DNA of 64,000 nt. It comes from Papio anubis. Lineage: Eukaryota; Chordata; Mammalia; Primates; Cercopithecidae. Below, piece by piece: positions 10,623 through 21,995 of the stretch (position 1 is its first letter; each line of letters starts with the position of its first letter). The notes beneath the pieces were generated by a model. The model saw only the letters and a list, made by a program, of their open reading frames with translations. It was not told the DNA's origin and ran no database searches. The stretch spans positions 2,003,771 to 2,067,770 of the forward strand of contig NC_044978.1 in the NCBI RefSeq assembly GCF_008728515.1. Reading direction: 5' to 3'. A program made the translations under genes and the position numbers.

Positions 10623-10988
10623 CTTAGTTTATACATCAATCTCTTTTTATCCAGCAAATAAAACACTTCATGATAACTAAGAAATTGATGTATTGGAGTA
10701 GATCCTGTTTCATCCATTCTTACTGTCTGTCTCTAACAGAGGCCTCAAAGTATGTTTTATGAAAGAACATTTTTGGCTTCTATGGCACATATAAAAATAT
10801 GAAAAAAGGTGTCCCTTATATTTCCAATCATAAATCACTATAGATCACTTATCCATCATTTAAATGTAATCTTCTCAAACAGAATTGTAGTTGAACCCAA
10901 TGTCATTCATTATTTGTGTAATTACTTATTTTTTAAATAAAAAGGACTTTGATTTCTTCAAAAATTACTTATTTTCAAGTTATAAAAA
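10623..10988. other. Unassigned intergenic DNA
   Basis: AT-rich interval with nothing recognised before the next Alu. Confidence 0.5.
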
Positions 10989-10994
10989 GTAACC

Positions 10995-11291
10995 GGCCAG
11001 GTGTGGTGGCTCACGCCTGTAATCCCAGCACTTTGAGGGGCCGAGGTGGGTGGATTACCTGAGGTAGGGAGTTCGAGACCAGCCTGACCAACATGGAGAA
11101 ACCCTGTCTCCACTAAAAATACAACACTAGCCGAGCATGGTGGCGCATGACTTTAATCCCAGCTACTCGGGAGGCTGAGGCAGGAGAATTGCTTGAACCC
11201 GGGAGGCGGAGGTTGTGGTCAGCCGAGATGGCGCCATTGCATTCCAGCTTGGGTGACAGAGCGAAACTCTATCTCAAAAAAAAGAAAAAAC
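10995..11291 (+). mobile_element. Alu (full length)
   Basis: Starts 'ggccaggtgtggtggctc' and ends with an A-rich tail. A short repeat 'gtaacc' lies at 10989-10994 and again just after the tail (about 11292-11297), compatible with a target-site duplication. The left arm has 'ttgaggggccgaggtggg'. Confidence 0.9.
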
Positions 11292-11299
11292 GTAACCAT

Positions 11300-11514
11300 G
11301 AATTAGTCCAGGTTAAACTTATGAAGTCCTTGCAATATTTAGTCAACAAATAAGTAATTTACATCAATATATGCAGAGTATTTTGTTAATTGTTTCTGGA
11401 AGATATAAAAAGAATAGTGCATTTCTCTTATTCTCTGGGGCTTTACAGTCTACCAGGAAGATGACATGTAAATAAGCAACTTTAATCCACAGTATGATTC
11501 AGGAGTCATCATAC
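11300..11514. other. Unassigned intergenic DNA
   Basis: Nothing recognised between the Alu and the GT repeat. Confidence 0.5.
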
Positions 11515-11519
11515 GAGAG

Positions 11520-11558
<39 letters not shown>
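11515..11558 (+). repeat. (GA)n(GT)n microsatellite
   Basis: A short GA run passes into about 18 uninterrupted GT units. Its length suggests it is polymorphic. The Cys-Val reading frame through it is an artefact. Confidence 0.95.
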
Positions 11559-12029
11559 TGTACGGATATGAACTCACACTCACTGGTTTAGAGACCAAGA
11601 AACTTCATGTGGGAGGTGCGTCCAATGGGAACATGCGCCTGAAGGACTCCAGGGGTAGCCGAGCTAGTTGGCAAAATAGAGAGAGCGGTGATATATACTA
11701 CTCACCTTTCCCTTATTTGCAACATTCTTATAGTTAAGCCCATCCTAGGATAGGGCACAAAATTCTTTCCTGAGATGGGAGATAATACATTAAAAATAAT
11801 ACATATCAATAAAATATTTTGTAAAAACCCCAGGTGCATGTCTGCTTTGCTTATTTTTTTGAAAATGATTTATCCTAATATATGAGTAATACTGCAAAAT
11901 TAAGAAAGCACAGCACAGTATAAACAAGACAACAGAACTCCATAACCTCAGCATGGAGAAATACTCACTTCTGCATGTCACTTCCAGAAAATTTTAAGTC
12001 ATTCAAATACATATTTTTTTTTGTTTTAT
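11559..12029. other. Unassigned intergenic DNA
   Basis: No recognised feature. It is mostly AT-rich and precedes the antisense L1M. Confidence 0.45.
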
Positions 12030-13965
12030 GGAAAATGTATCATACTATATGGAACTTCTATGAATTAGCTTTTTTGGTTATCAAAGAATTTTCCATTTCT
12101 TCACTTAAATGGGCTACATATGACCCTTTACACTTTTTCTGCTTTCTTTAGGATAACTTTTTGAATTTTTTGGTCAAAGAAGGCATACTGAAATTTCTGT
12201 AAGTATATCTCAATCCAAAAAGGTTGTGCCAATTTACACTTCTGCCAAGTTTGGAAAATATGTTTGGCCGTAACGTTGCCCTTACTGTATGGAGAAATAA
12301 GTTCTTGAACACAGATTATGGATTTTTTTAAAAATCAGTCTTTTAATTTTTTTCGTTTTGATAGGGAAATAAAGTATTTTGTTAATTTAAAATTAGTTTT
12401 AAACATTCTTAATGGATTTGAGTACTTTAAAATACATTTTGATTTTTTAAATGAAAATAGGCTCTTCATCATCCTCAGCAAAACTAACACAGAACAGAAA
12501 ACCAAACACCGCATGTTCTCACTAGTAAGTGGGAGCTGAACAACAAGAACATACGGACACAGAGAGGGGAACAACACACACCAGGGCCTGCTGAGGAGTG
12601 GGGAGTGAGGGGAGGGAACTTAGAGGATGGGTCAGTAGGTGCAGCAAACCACCATGGCACACGCATACCTATGTAACAAACCTGCACATTCTGCACATGT
12701 ATCCCGTTTTTTTTTTTTTTTTAAGAAGGAATTTAAAAAAAAGAAAATAGGCTCACTATTTTTCTAACTTTAACAATTGTTTTTCGTGGATTTAGCCCTT
12801 CGATTTGGTTTAATATATTTATTCATTTTAAGAGCTCCCTATACACTTGAGATAATTACCCTTTGTTATATTTTGCAACTTGTTCAGTTTGTTCTTGGTG
12901 GATTATTTTTTTTCTTGTCTTACAGAAATTTGAATTTTGTTTATTTTCCCATATGGAAATTCAATAGCCTCAGAACTGCTGATTGAAAGACCACTCTTTC
13001 CATACTAATTTGTAACATCACATCTGGTATATGTCAGGTTTCTAAAAATACCTGTGTCTGTTTATGGGCTCTCTATTCGGTTACATTGTTTTATTTGTTC
13101 ATCCTGACGTCAATATCAAATATTTATGGATTCATTTGTTAGTAGTGCAAATCGCCCCACCTTGTTGTTTTTAAAAATTGTCTCAATTATTTTTTAACAC
13201 TTCCTCTTTCCAATGAATTTTAAGATTCTCTGTTGAGATTTGATTATAACTGCTGAAATTATAATTATTTGCGGTGAATTGACATCCACAATATCAATTC
13301 TTCCCTGCCATTAGTATCACATTTTCTGAAGTATTCAGTTCTTTAAAACGTTTTTTTTAAAAAAGATCTCTGCATGTTACTGCCATTTGGTTAGATTTTT
13401 AAAATAGATCTTGTAGTTTTGGTAACATCTGTGAATGTGATGTTTTCTTTATTAAACATTTTCATTGATTTGCAGTGGCGTGCCGGCACTGACACCGGTT
13501 TGCAAGGGACAGTTACTGCAATAGTGGCAGTTCTGCTTCAGTGACACGACACTGGTAGCTTCAAATGGGCCATGGGAGGAGAAGTTGGACCATAGAAATC
13601 AGCAATCATTGCGTATCAGGTGTCTCTGTTTCCTTTCCTGTCTTCCTTTAAATAACCAGCACATAGGAAGTTAATGCAAATAGTATGTTTTTATTTAGTA
13701 TGGTAGAATAGTTTATTCAAGCATGCTCATCTTGAATCTAACACATTTTAAAATCTCTTACCAAAGTGTTTATCTGTAGATGATCTTGGATTTTATGTAC
13801 AGACATCATATAAACAGCAGAGAAGAGTTTTTACCTCTTTCCGTCCAATTCTTGTACTTCATTTCTTTTTCCTATTTTCTTGTTGTTGTTGTCGTTAAGC
13901 TTTGGTGCAGTTCTGAATAGAAGAGATGAAAGAGGGCGTGTTTGTCTTTCCCTGAAAGTTCAGCG
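12030..13965 (-). mobile_element. Ancient antisense L1M (ORF2 remnant)
   Basis: Read on the minus strand, weak ORF2-like text is scattered across the interval. Plus-strand landmarks are 'ggttgtgccaatttacactt', 'taccctttgttatattttgc', 'tatgggctctctattcgg' and 'gaatagaagagatgaaagag'. It is heavily mutated and interrupted by a younger L1 at 12465-12742. No reading frame survives at useful length. Confidence 0.6.
12465..12742 (+). mobile_element. 5'-truncated L1PA 3' end with target-site duplication
   Basis: Begins within the ORF2 C-terminal codons ('cagaacagaaaaccaaacac') and continues through the 3' UTR ('acacaccagggcctgctgag', 'tgtaacaaacctgcacattc'). It is flanked by the perfect 12-bp duplication 'gaaaataggctc' (12453-12464 and 12743-12754). 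The tail contains a run of T rather than A before the final A-rich stretch, which is odd for an L1 3' end. Confidence 0.92.
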
Positions 13966-14139
13966 AAGCTGCTTCCAAAGTGTCACCGTGAAGTGTGCTG
14001 TCCCTCCTGCGCCTGTACTGGCTGCTCATTTTTGCCTCTGCCCTCCATGTGGCTGAAGCCGCTGGGTCATGCTGACTCCCCGTTTTACGTGGTTAATCAG
14101 GTACATGGGGCCCAGATCCTCTTCATGAAGAGCTTTCTT
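13966..14139. other. Unassigned, GC-richer stretch
   Basis: Sequence around 'cgaagctgcttccaaagtg' and 'gtggctgaagccgctgggtc'. I cannot assign it. An 88-codon frame (13942-14208) crosses it without recognisable domain content. Confidence 0.4.
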
Positions 14140-15104
14140 GGACTTGAGAGCACTGTATTCTCCTGTTTTTCTTCCTACCTCTCCCACTGTTCTTACTCTC
14201 TTTGCTAGTTCTTCCTCACCTCCTTTACTTTGATGTGTTGGAGTTCCAGGAATGAGTTCTCGGGTTTCTTTCTTCTATGTATGCTCACTCTTGGCTTTGA
14301 ATACTACCTATTTTTGATTATGTTAAATTTATATCTCTAGTTTGGTTCTTCTGAAGTTTAAATTTGTATGTCCAACTGCCTACTTTTCACTTCTACTTGA
14401 ATGACAAATTGTGCATTTCAAACTGAATGCCTGGTATTTTCCATTCTTCCCCAGCCAAACTCACTCTACTTCATCTTGACTAAAGGCAACTCCATTCTGC
14501 CAGTTACCCAGGCCAAAACCTGTTTACACCCCTCATTAGCTTGCCAGTAAATCATGGCAGTTCTACTGTATATAAATATTTACAAAACTACTTTTTGCCA
14601 TCTTCACGACTGCCACCCTGGTCTAAGGCACCATCATTTTGGGCTAATATTTTTTCATTAACGTCCTAATTGGCCTTCCTGGTATAACCCTTCTCCCCTT
14701 TCAGACTATTTCGTAAACAGCACTAGAACAATGTTTGTAACACAGGAGTTGAATGTTATTTTTTATCCTTCCTTTGTTCAAGACCTTACAAGGGGTCCCC
14801 AGTGTGCCCTCAGCCCTCATTGCAATCTGTGGGGCCTGGCATGGTCTGCAGCCATTCTTGCTTCTCTGACCTCATCTCCTGGGACTCTCCCCTGGCTCTC
14901 TTACTCCAGCACTGGTCTTCTCTCACCTGACGGGCCAGGCACGCCCCTGCCTCTGAACTTCACACTCGCTATTTTTTTTCTGACTGTAGTGCTCTTATCC
15001 CAGACATATACAAGGCCCTGCTCCTTACTTCCTCCAGTGTTTACTCCAATGACACTTTTTAATTGACTCCTATCCTACCCTCCCAATTCAGAAATGCATC
15101 TCAC
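14140..15104 (+). mobile_element. L2 (CR1-type LINE), 5' part of the preserved segment
   Basis: L2 ORF/3' region text in order: 'atatctctagtttggttc', 'ccaactgcctacttttcac', 'ttcttccccagccaaactc', 'cgactgccaccctggtc', 'aaggggtccccagtgtgcc', 'ctgacctcatctcctggg' and 'tacaaggccctgctcc'. The same element resumes after an LTR (15558) and again after the full-length L1 (21996). The 111-codon frame at 14731-15066 is a shadow of the LINE. Confidence 0.75.
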
Positions 15105-15557
15105 TGAAACTGACCCAGTAGTCCCATAGATAGTTTATTATATTTTTTGATAAACATAGAAGTTGACCCTCTGGTCTTAAAGCTTGAAATTTGTATTTAT
15201 TTTATCTGAGTTCCTTCCTCAGGAAACAACCTTCACGCCTCTTAAGAAAAGGATCAAGGAGCTGGAACTCACCAACTCGTTACATCCAGATGACGAGATG
15301 CCACCTCTCATTCATTATGATTGTTTTATTGCTCCTCCTGAGTTTCTGTCTTCTCACACGTTGTTACATTTCTTTCCTGCTATATAAACCCTCAGGTTTG
15401 GTCAGTCAGGGAGATGGATTTGAGACTGAGCTCCCATCTTCCCAGCTGCAGCACCCAATTAAATCCTTCTTCCTTGGCAACCCTCATTATCTCAGTGATT
15501 GGCTTTCTGTGTGGTGAACAGCAGAGCCTAGACCGAGCACCTGGTGTTTCGGTAACA
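15105..15557 (+). mobile_element. Solo ERV1-class LTR inside the L2
   Basis: Contains a promoter-like 'tatataaacc' (about 15380), a variant poly(A) signal 'caattaaa' (about 15458), and a 3' end 'gtgtttcggtaaca' typical of class I LTRs. The text between them ('gggagatggatttgagact', 'cttccttggcaaccctc') is a recognisable U3/R/U5 arrangement. There is no internal retroviral sequence beside it, so it is a solo LTR. Its left boundary and subfamily are uncertain. Confidence 0.7.
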
Positions 15558-15817
15558 ATGCCTTCTCTACCATGATGTGTATTCCCTCTCCTCCCTGCAT
15601 TATTTTTCTCCTTAGAGATGATCACTGTCTAACTTTATTTTTATTTACTTATTGTTATTATTTACCCTCAACTTCCCCATTAAAATACAAGTGCAACAGG
15701 GCAGAATTTGTTGTTACTGTTTTGTTCGAAGCTTTTTTTTGTTATTTATTTTCGTATCTCCAGAGTCTAGAAAAGCGCTTAACACATAACAGGTCAGTAC
15801 TAAATATTTGTTGAGTA
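15558..15817 (+). mobile_element. L2 3' region, continued
   Basis: Continues the L2 after the LTR: 'gcattatttttctcctta', 'cagggcagaatttg', 'gtatctccagagtctag' and 'taaatatttgttgagta', the last being the L2 3' terminal region. The final 16 bp are the target site duplicated by the L1 insertion. The L2 tail resumes at 21996. Confidence 0.8.
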
Positions 15818-16844
15818 GGGGGCGGAGCAAGATGGCCGAATAGGAACAGCTCCAGTCTCCAACTCCCAGCGTGAGCGACACAGAAGACCAGTGATTTCTG
15901 CATTTTCAACTGAGGTACTGGGTTCATCTCACTGGGGAGTGCCGGATGATCGGTGCTGGTCAGCTGCTGCAGCCCGACCAGCGAGAGCTGAAGCAGGGCG
16001 AGGCATTGCCTCACCTGGGAAGCGCAAGGGGGAAGGGAATCCCTTTTCCTAGCCAGGGGAACTGAGACACACAATACCTGGAAAATTGGGTAACTCCCAC
16101 CCCAATACTGCGCTTTAAGCAAACAGGCACACCAGGAGATCATATCCCACACCTGGCCGGGAGGGTCCCACACCCACGGAGCCTCCCTCATTGCTAGCAC
16201 AGCAGTCTGTGATCTACCGGCAAGGCAGCAGCGAGGCTGGGGGAGGGGCGCCCGCCATTGCTGAGGCTTAAGTAGGTAAACAAAGCTGCTGGGAAGCTCG
16301 AACTGGGTGGAGCTCACAGCAGCTCAAGGAAACCTGCCTGTCTCTGTAGACTCCACCTCTGGGGATAGGGCACAGTAAACAATAACAAACGCAGCAGAAA
16401 CCTCTGCAGATGCAAACGACTCTGTCTGACAGCTTTGAAGAGAGCAGTGGATCTCCCAACACAGAGGTTGAGATCTGAGAAGGGACAGACTCCCTGCTCA
16501 AGTGGGTCCCTGACCCCTGAGTAGCCTAACTGGGAGACATCCGCCACTAGGGGCAGTCTGACACCCTACACCTCACAGGGTGGAGTACACCCCTGAGAGG
16601 AAGCTTCCAAAGCAAGAATCAGACAGGTACACTCGCTGTTCAGAAATATTCTATCTTCTGCAGCCTCTGCTGCTGATACCCAGGCAAACAGGGTCTGGAG
16701 TGGACCTCAAGCAATCTCCAACAGACCTACAGCTGAGGGTCCTGACTGTTAGAAGGAAAACTATCAAACAGGAAGGACACCTACACCAAAACCCCATCAG
16801 TACATCACCATCATCAAAGACCAGAGGCAGATAAAACCACAAAG
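15818..16844 (+). promoter_or_regulatory. L1 5' UTR internal promoter
   Basis: A 1,027-bp 5' UTR starts 'ggggcggagcaagatggccg'. A YY1 core, 'caagatggccg', lies at 15828-15838, which is +11 to +21 and the usual place for the site that positions L1 transcription. CpG density is higher than in the surroundings, so it is a plausible methylation target. Minus-strand frames of up to 191 codons in this UTR are of the kind seen in L1 antisense promoter regions and have no support as genes. Confidence 0.85.
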
Positions 16845-17861
16845 ATGGGGAAAAAGCAGGGCAGAAAAGCTGGAAATTCAAAAAATAAGAGCACATCTCC
16901 CCCGGCAAAGGAGCGCAGCTCATCGCCAGCAACGGATCAAAGCTGGACGGAGAATGACTTTGATGAGATGAGAGAAGAAGGCTTCAGTCCATCAAATTTC
17001 TCAGAGCTAAAGGAGGAATTACGTACTCAGCGCAAAGAAACCAAAAATCTTGAAAAAAAAGTGGAAGAATTGATGGCTAGAGTAATTAATGCAGAGAAGG
17101 TCATAAACGAAATGAAAGAGATGAAAACCATGACACGAGAAATACGTGACAAATGCACAAGCTTCAGTAACCGACTCGATCAACTGGAAGAAAGAGTATC
17201 AGCGATTGAGGATCAAATGAATGAAATGAAGCGAGAAGAGAAACCAAAAGAAAAAAGAAGAAAAAGAAATGAACAAAGCCTGCAAGACGTATGGGATTAT
17301 GTAAAAAGACCAAATCTACGTCTGACTGGGGTGCCTGAAAGTGAGGGGGAAAATGGAACCAAGCTGGAAAACACTCTTCAGGATATCATTCAGGAGAACT
17401 TCCCCAACCTAGTAGGGCAGGCCAACATTCAAATCCAGGAAATACAGAGAACGCCACAAAGATACTCCTCGAGAAGAGCAACTCCAAGACACATAATTGC
17501 CAGATTCACCAAAGTTGAAATGAAGGAAAAAATCTTAAGGGCAGCCAGAGAGAAAGGTCGGGTTACCCACAAAGGGAAGCCCATCAGACTAACAGCAGAT
17601 CTCTCGGCAGAAACTCTACAAGCCAGAAGAGAGTGGGGGCCAATATTCAACATTCTTAAAGAAAAGAATTTTAAACCCAGAATTTCATATCCAGCCAAAC
17701 TAAGTTTCATAAGTGAAGGAGAAATAAAATCCTTTACAGATAAGCAAATGCTTAGAGATTTTGTCACCACTAGGCCTGCCTTACAAGAGACCCTGAAGGA
17801 AGCACTCAACATGGAAAGGAACAACCGGTACCAGCCATTGCAAAAACATGCCAAAATGTAA
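16845..17861 (+). CDS. L1 ORF1p, RNA-binding trimeric chaperone
   Basis: Intact 338-residue ORF1, the same length as primate ORF1p. ORF1p coats L1 RNA in cytoplasmic ribonucleoprotein particles and acts as a nucleic-acid chaperone for target-primed reverse transcription. Residues ~1-50 are a basic, Ser/Pro-rich N-terminus. Residues ~51-152 form the coiled coil, including two RhxxhE trimerisation motifs (R110-E115 and R117-E122). Residues ~157-252 are the RRM, and ~264-323 the C-terminal domain, with the conserved stretch REWGPIFNILKEKNF. The start follows the usual 'accacaaag' context. There are no stops or frameshifts, unlike ORF2 downstream. Expression is likely silenced by CpG methylation of the 5' UTR, which is inference. 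Confidence 0.95.
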   Translation: MGKKQGRKAGNSKNKSTSPPAKERSSSPATDQSWTENDFDEMREEGFSPSNFSELKEELRTQRKETKNLEKKVEELMARVINAEKVINEMKEMKTMTREIRDKCTSFSNRLDQLEERVSAIEDQMNEMKREEKPKEKRRKRNEQSLQDVWDYVKRPNLRLTGVPESEGENGTKLENTLQDIIQENFPNLVGQANIQIQEIQRTPQRYSSRRATPRHIIARFTKVEMKEKILRAAREKGRVTHKGKPIRLTADLSAETLQARREWGPIFNILKEKNFKPRISYPAKLSFISEGEIKSFTDKQMLRDFVTTRPALQETLKEALNMERNNRYQPLQKHAKM

Positions 17862-17924
17862 AGACCATCGAGGCTAGGAAGAAACTGCATCAACTAACGA
17901 GCAAAATAACCAGTTAATATCATA

Positions 17925-20900
17925 ATGGCAGGATCAAGTTCACACATAACAATCTTAACCTTAAATGTAAATGGACTAAATGCTCCAATGAAAAGACACA
18001 GACTGGCAAACTGGATAAAGAGTCAAGACCCATCAGTCTGCTGTATTCAGGAGACCCATCTCACAGGCAGAGACATACATAGGCTCAAAATAAAGGGATG
18101 GAGGAAGATTTACCAAGCAAATGGAGAACAAAAAAAAAGCAGGGGTTGCAATACTAGTCTCTGATAAAACAGACTTTAAACCATCAAAGATCAAAAGAGA
18201 CAAAGAAGGCCATTACATAATGGTAAAGGGATCAATTCAACAGGAAGAGCTAACTATCCTAAATATATATGCACCCAATACAGGAGCACCCAGATTCATA
18301 AAGCAAGTCCTTAGAGACTTACAAAGAGACTTAGACTCCCATACAATAATAATGGGAGACTTCAACACTCCACTGTCAACATTAGACAGATCAACAAGAC
18401 AGAAAGTTAACAAGGATATCCAGGAATTGAACTCATCTCTGCAGCAAGCAGACCTAATAGACATCTACAGAACTCTCCACCCCAAATCAACAGAATATAC
18501 ATTCTTCTCAGCACCACATCGTACTTACTCCAAAATTGACCATATAATTGGAAGTAAAGCACTCCTCAGCAAATGTACAAGAACAGAAATTATTACAAAC
18601 TGTCTCTCAGACCACAGTGCAATCAAACTAGAACTCAGGACTAAGAAACTCAATCAAAACCGCTCAACTACATGGAAACTGAACAACCTGCTCCTGAATG
18701 ACTACTGGGTACATAACGAAATGAAGGCAGAAATAAAGATGTTCTTTGAAACCAATGAGAACAAAGATACAACATACCAGAATCTCTGGGACACATTTAA
18801 AGCAGTGTGTAGAGGGAAATTTATAGCACTAAATGCCCACAAGAGAAAGCAGGAAAGATCTAAAATTGACACTCTAACATCGCAATTAAAAGAACTAGAG
18901 AAGCAAGAGCAAACACATTCGAAAGCTAGCAGAAGGCAAGAAATAACTAAGATCAGAGCAGAACTGAAGGAGATAGAGACACAAAAAACCCTCCAAAAAA
19001 TCAATGAATCCAGGAGTTGGTTTTTTGAAAAGATCAACAAAATTGACAGACCACTAGCAAGACTAATAAAGAAGAAAAGAGAGAAGAATCAAATCGACGC
19101 AATTAAAAATGATAAAGGGGATATCACCACTGACCCCACAGAAATACAAACTACCATCAGAGAATACTATAAACACCTCTACGCAAATAAACTGGAAAAT
19201 CTAGAAGAAATGGATAATTTCCTGGACACTTACACTCTTCCAAGACTAAACCAGGAAGAAGTTGAATCCCTGAATAGACCAATAGCAGGCTCTGAAATTG
19301 AGGCAATAATTAATAGCCTACCAACCAAAAAAAGTCCAGGACCAGATGGATTCACAGCTGAATTCTACCAGAGGTATAAGGAGGAGTTGGTACCATTCCT
19401 TCTGAAACTATTCCAATCAATAGAAAAAGAGGGAATCCTCCCTAACTCATTTTATGAGGCCAACATCATCCTGATACCAAAGCCTGGCAGAGACACAACA
19501 AAAAAAGAGAATTTTAGACCAATATCCCTGATGAACATCGATGCAAAAATCCTCAATAAAATACTGGCAAACCGGATTCAGCAACACATCAAAAAGCTTA
19601 TCCACCATGATCAAGTGGGCTTCATCCCTGGGATGCAAGGCTGGTTCAACATTCGCAAATCAATAAACATAATCCAGCATATAAACAGAACCAAAGACCA
19701 GAACCACATGATTATCTCAATAGATGCAGAAAAGGCTTTTGACAAAATTCAACAGCCCTTCATGCTAAAAACGCTCAATAAATTCGGTATTGATGGAACG
19801 TACCTCAAAATAATAAGAGCTATTTATGACAAACCCACAGCCAATATCATACTGAATGGGCAAAAACTGGAAAAATTCCCTTTGAAAACTGGCACAAGAC
19901 AGGGATGCCCTCTCTCACCACTCCTATTCAACATAGTGTTGGAAGTTCTGGCTAGGGCAATTAGGCAAGAGAAAGAAATCAGGGGTATTCAGTTAGGAAA
20001 AGAAGAAGTCAAATTGTCCCTGTTTGCAGATGACATGATTGTATATTTAGAAAACCCCATTGTCTCAGCCCAAAATCTCCTTAAGCTGATAAGCAACTTC
20101 AGCAAAGTCTCAGGATACAAAATTAATGTGCAAAAATCACAAGCATTCTTATACACCAATAACAGACAAACACAGAGCCAAATCATGAATGAACTTCCAT
20201 TCACAATTGCTTCAAAGAGAATAAAATACCTAGGAATCCAACTTACAAGGGATGTAAAGGACCTCTTCAAGGAGAACTACAAACCACTGCTCAGTGAAAT
20301 AAAAGAGGACACAAACAAATGGAAGAACATACCATGCTCATGGATAGGAAGAATCAATATCGTGAAAATGGCCATACTGCCCAAGGTAATTTATAGATTC
20401 AATGCCATCCCCATCAAGCTACCAATGAGTTTCTTCACAGAATTGGAAAAAACTGCTTTAAAGTTCATATGGAACCAAAAAAGAGCCCGCATCTCCAAGA
20501 CAATCCTAAGTCAAAAGAACAAAGCTGGAGGCATCACGCTACCTGACTTCAAACTATACTACAAGGCTACAGTAACCAAAACAGCATGGTACTGGTACCA
20601 AAACAGAGATATAGACCAATGGAACAGAACAGAGTCCTCAGAAATAATACCACACATCTACAGCCATCTGATCTTTGACAAACCTGAGAGAAACAAGAAA
20701 TGGGGAAAGGATTCCCTATTTAATAAATGGTGCTGGGAAAATTGGCTAGCCATAAGTAGAAAGCTGAAACTGGATCCTTTCCTTACTCCTTATATGAAAA
20801 TTAATTCAAGATGGATTAGAGACTTAAATGTTAGACCTAATACCATAAAAATCCTAGAGGAAAACCTAGGTAGTACCATTCAGGACATAGGCATGGGCAA

Positions 20901-21753
20901 AGACTTCATGTCTAAAACACCAAAAGCAACAGCAGCAAAAGCCAAAATTGACAAATGGGATCTAATTAAACTAAAGAGCTTCTGCACAGCAAAAGAAACT
21001 ACCATCAGAGTGAACAGGCAACCTACAGAATGGGAGAAAATTTTTGCAATCTACTCATCTGACAAAGGGCTAATATCCAGAACCTACAAATAACTCAAAC
21101 AAATTTACAAGAAAAAAACAAACAACCCCATCAAAAAGTGGGCAAAGGATATGAACAGACATTTCTCAAAAGAAGACATGCATACAGCCAACAGACACAT
21201 GAAAAAATGCTCATCATCACTGGTCATCAGAGAAATGCAAATCAAAACCACAATGAGATACCATCTCACACCAGTTAGAATGGCGATCATTCAAAAGTCA
21301 GGAAACAACAGGTACTGGAGAGGATGTGGAGAAATAGGAACACTTTTACACTGTTGGTGGGATTGTAAACTAGTTCAACCACTATGGAAAACTGTATGGC
21401 GATTCCTCAAGGATCTAGAACTAGATGTACCATATGACCCAGCCATCCCATTACTGGGTATATACCCAAAGGATTATAAATTATGCTGCTATAAAGACAC
21501 ATGCACACGTATGTTTATTGCAGCACTATTCACGATAGCAAAGACTTGGAATCAACCCAAATGTCCATCAGTGACAGATTGGATTAAGAAAATGTGGCAC
21601 ATATACACCATGGAATACTATGCAGCCATAAAAAAGGATGAGTTTGTGTCCTTTGTAGGGACATGGATGCAGCTGGAAACCATCATTCTTAGCAAACTAT
21701 CACAAGAACAGAAAACCAAACACCTCATGTTCTCACTCATAGGTGGGAACTGA
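17925..21753 (+). pseudogene. L1 ORF2 (endonuclease-reverse transcriptase), disabled by frameshift and stop
   Basis: From its ATG to the final stop the frame would be 1,275 residues, the canonical length, once one extra base is discounted. Endonuclease residues N14, E43, D145 (codon at 18358) and H230 (codon at 18613) are all present. The RT catalytic FADD is intact (Asp codons at 20029 and 20032). Two lesions break it. The run of nine A at 18130-18138 has one base more than the frame needs, so translation ends after 79 residues. A TAA at 21091-21093 replaces what should be a Glu codon (residue 1056). In the C-terminal CX3CX7HX4C motif the first Cys (residue 1130, codon 21313) is Tyr. The 990-codon segment at 18121-21093 is the largest surviving piece and begins inside the endonuclease. 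Confidence 0.96.
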
Positions 21754-21995
21754 ACAATGAGATCACTTGGACTCAGGAAGAGGAACATCACACACCGGGG
21801 CCTATCATGGGGAGGGGGGAGGGCGGAGGGGGGAGGGATTGCATTGGGAGTTATACCTGATGTAAATGACGAGTTGATGGGTGCAGCACACCAACATGGC
21901 ACAAGTATACATATGTAACAAACCTGCACGTTATGCACATGTACCCTACAACTTAAAGTATAATAATAATAAATAAATTTAAAAAATTAAAAAAA
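21754..21995 (+). promoter_or_regulatory. L1 3' UTR with G-rich tract and poly(A) signals
   Basis: A polypurine G-run (21809-21837) contains at least four runs of three or more G and can fold as a G-quadruplex, as is common in L1 3' UTRs. Overlapping AATAAA signals lie at 21968-21973 and 21972-21977, followed by an A-rich tail. The 3' UTR sequence closely matches the short L1 copy at 46819-47346. Confidence 0.9.

Larger units (their letters stand above)
15818..21995 (+). mobile_element. Full-length L1 (L1PA5-like, Old World monkey-type)
   Basis: A 6,178-bp LINE-1 with a complete 5' UTR, ORF1, a 63-bp inter-ORF spacer, ORF2, 3' UTR and A-rich tail. A perfect 16-bp target-site duplication 'aaatatttgttgagta' flanks it (15802-15817 and 21996-22011). 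ORF1 is open. ORF2 has canonical length but two disabling lesions. The 5' UTR (for example 'gatcggtgctggtcagctgc') and 3' UTR ('ggcctatcatggggag') differ from the human L1PA2/L1Hs forms I know. This suggests a lineage that expanded in Old World monkeys. It cannot make full ORF2p as it stands. Confidence 0.97.

Noticed and set aside
13475..13620. GC-richer segment ('gtggcgtgccggcactgac') considered as an exon or a named repeat
   Set aside because: There are no splice signals or frame, and I could not match it to a family; it may be an old transposon piece inside the antisense L1M.
15742..16317. 191-codon minus-strand ORF in the L1 5' UTR
   Set aside because: It lies antisense to the CpG-rich L1 promoter, has no recognisable domain, and the UTR composition explains the open frame.
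17429..17893. 154-codon minus-strand ORF
   Set aside because: It is a shadow of L1 ORF1 on the opposite strand.
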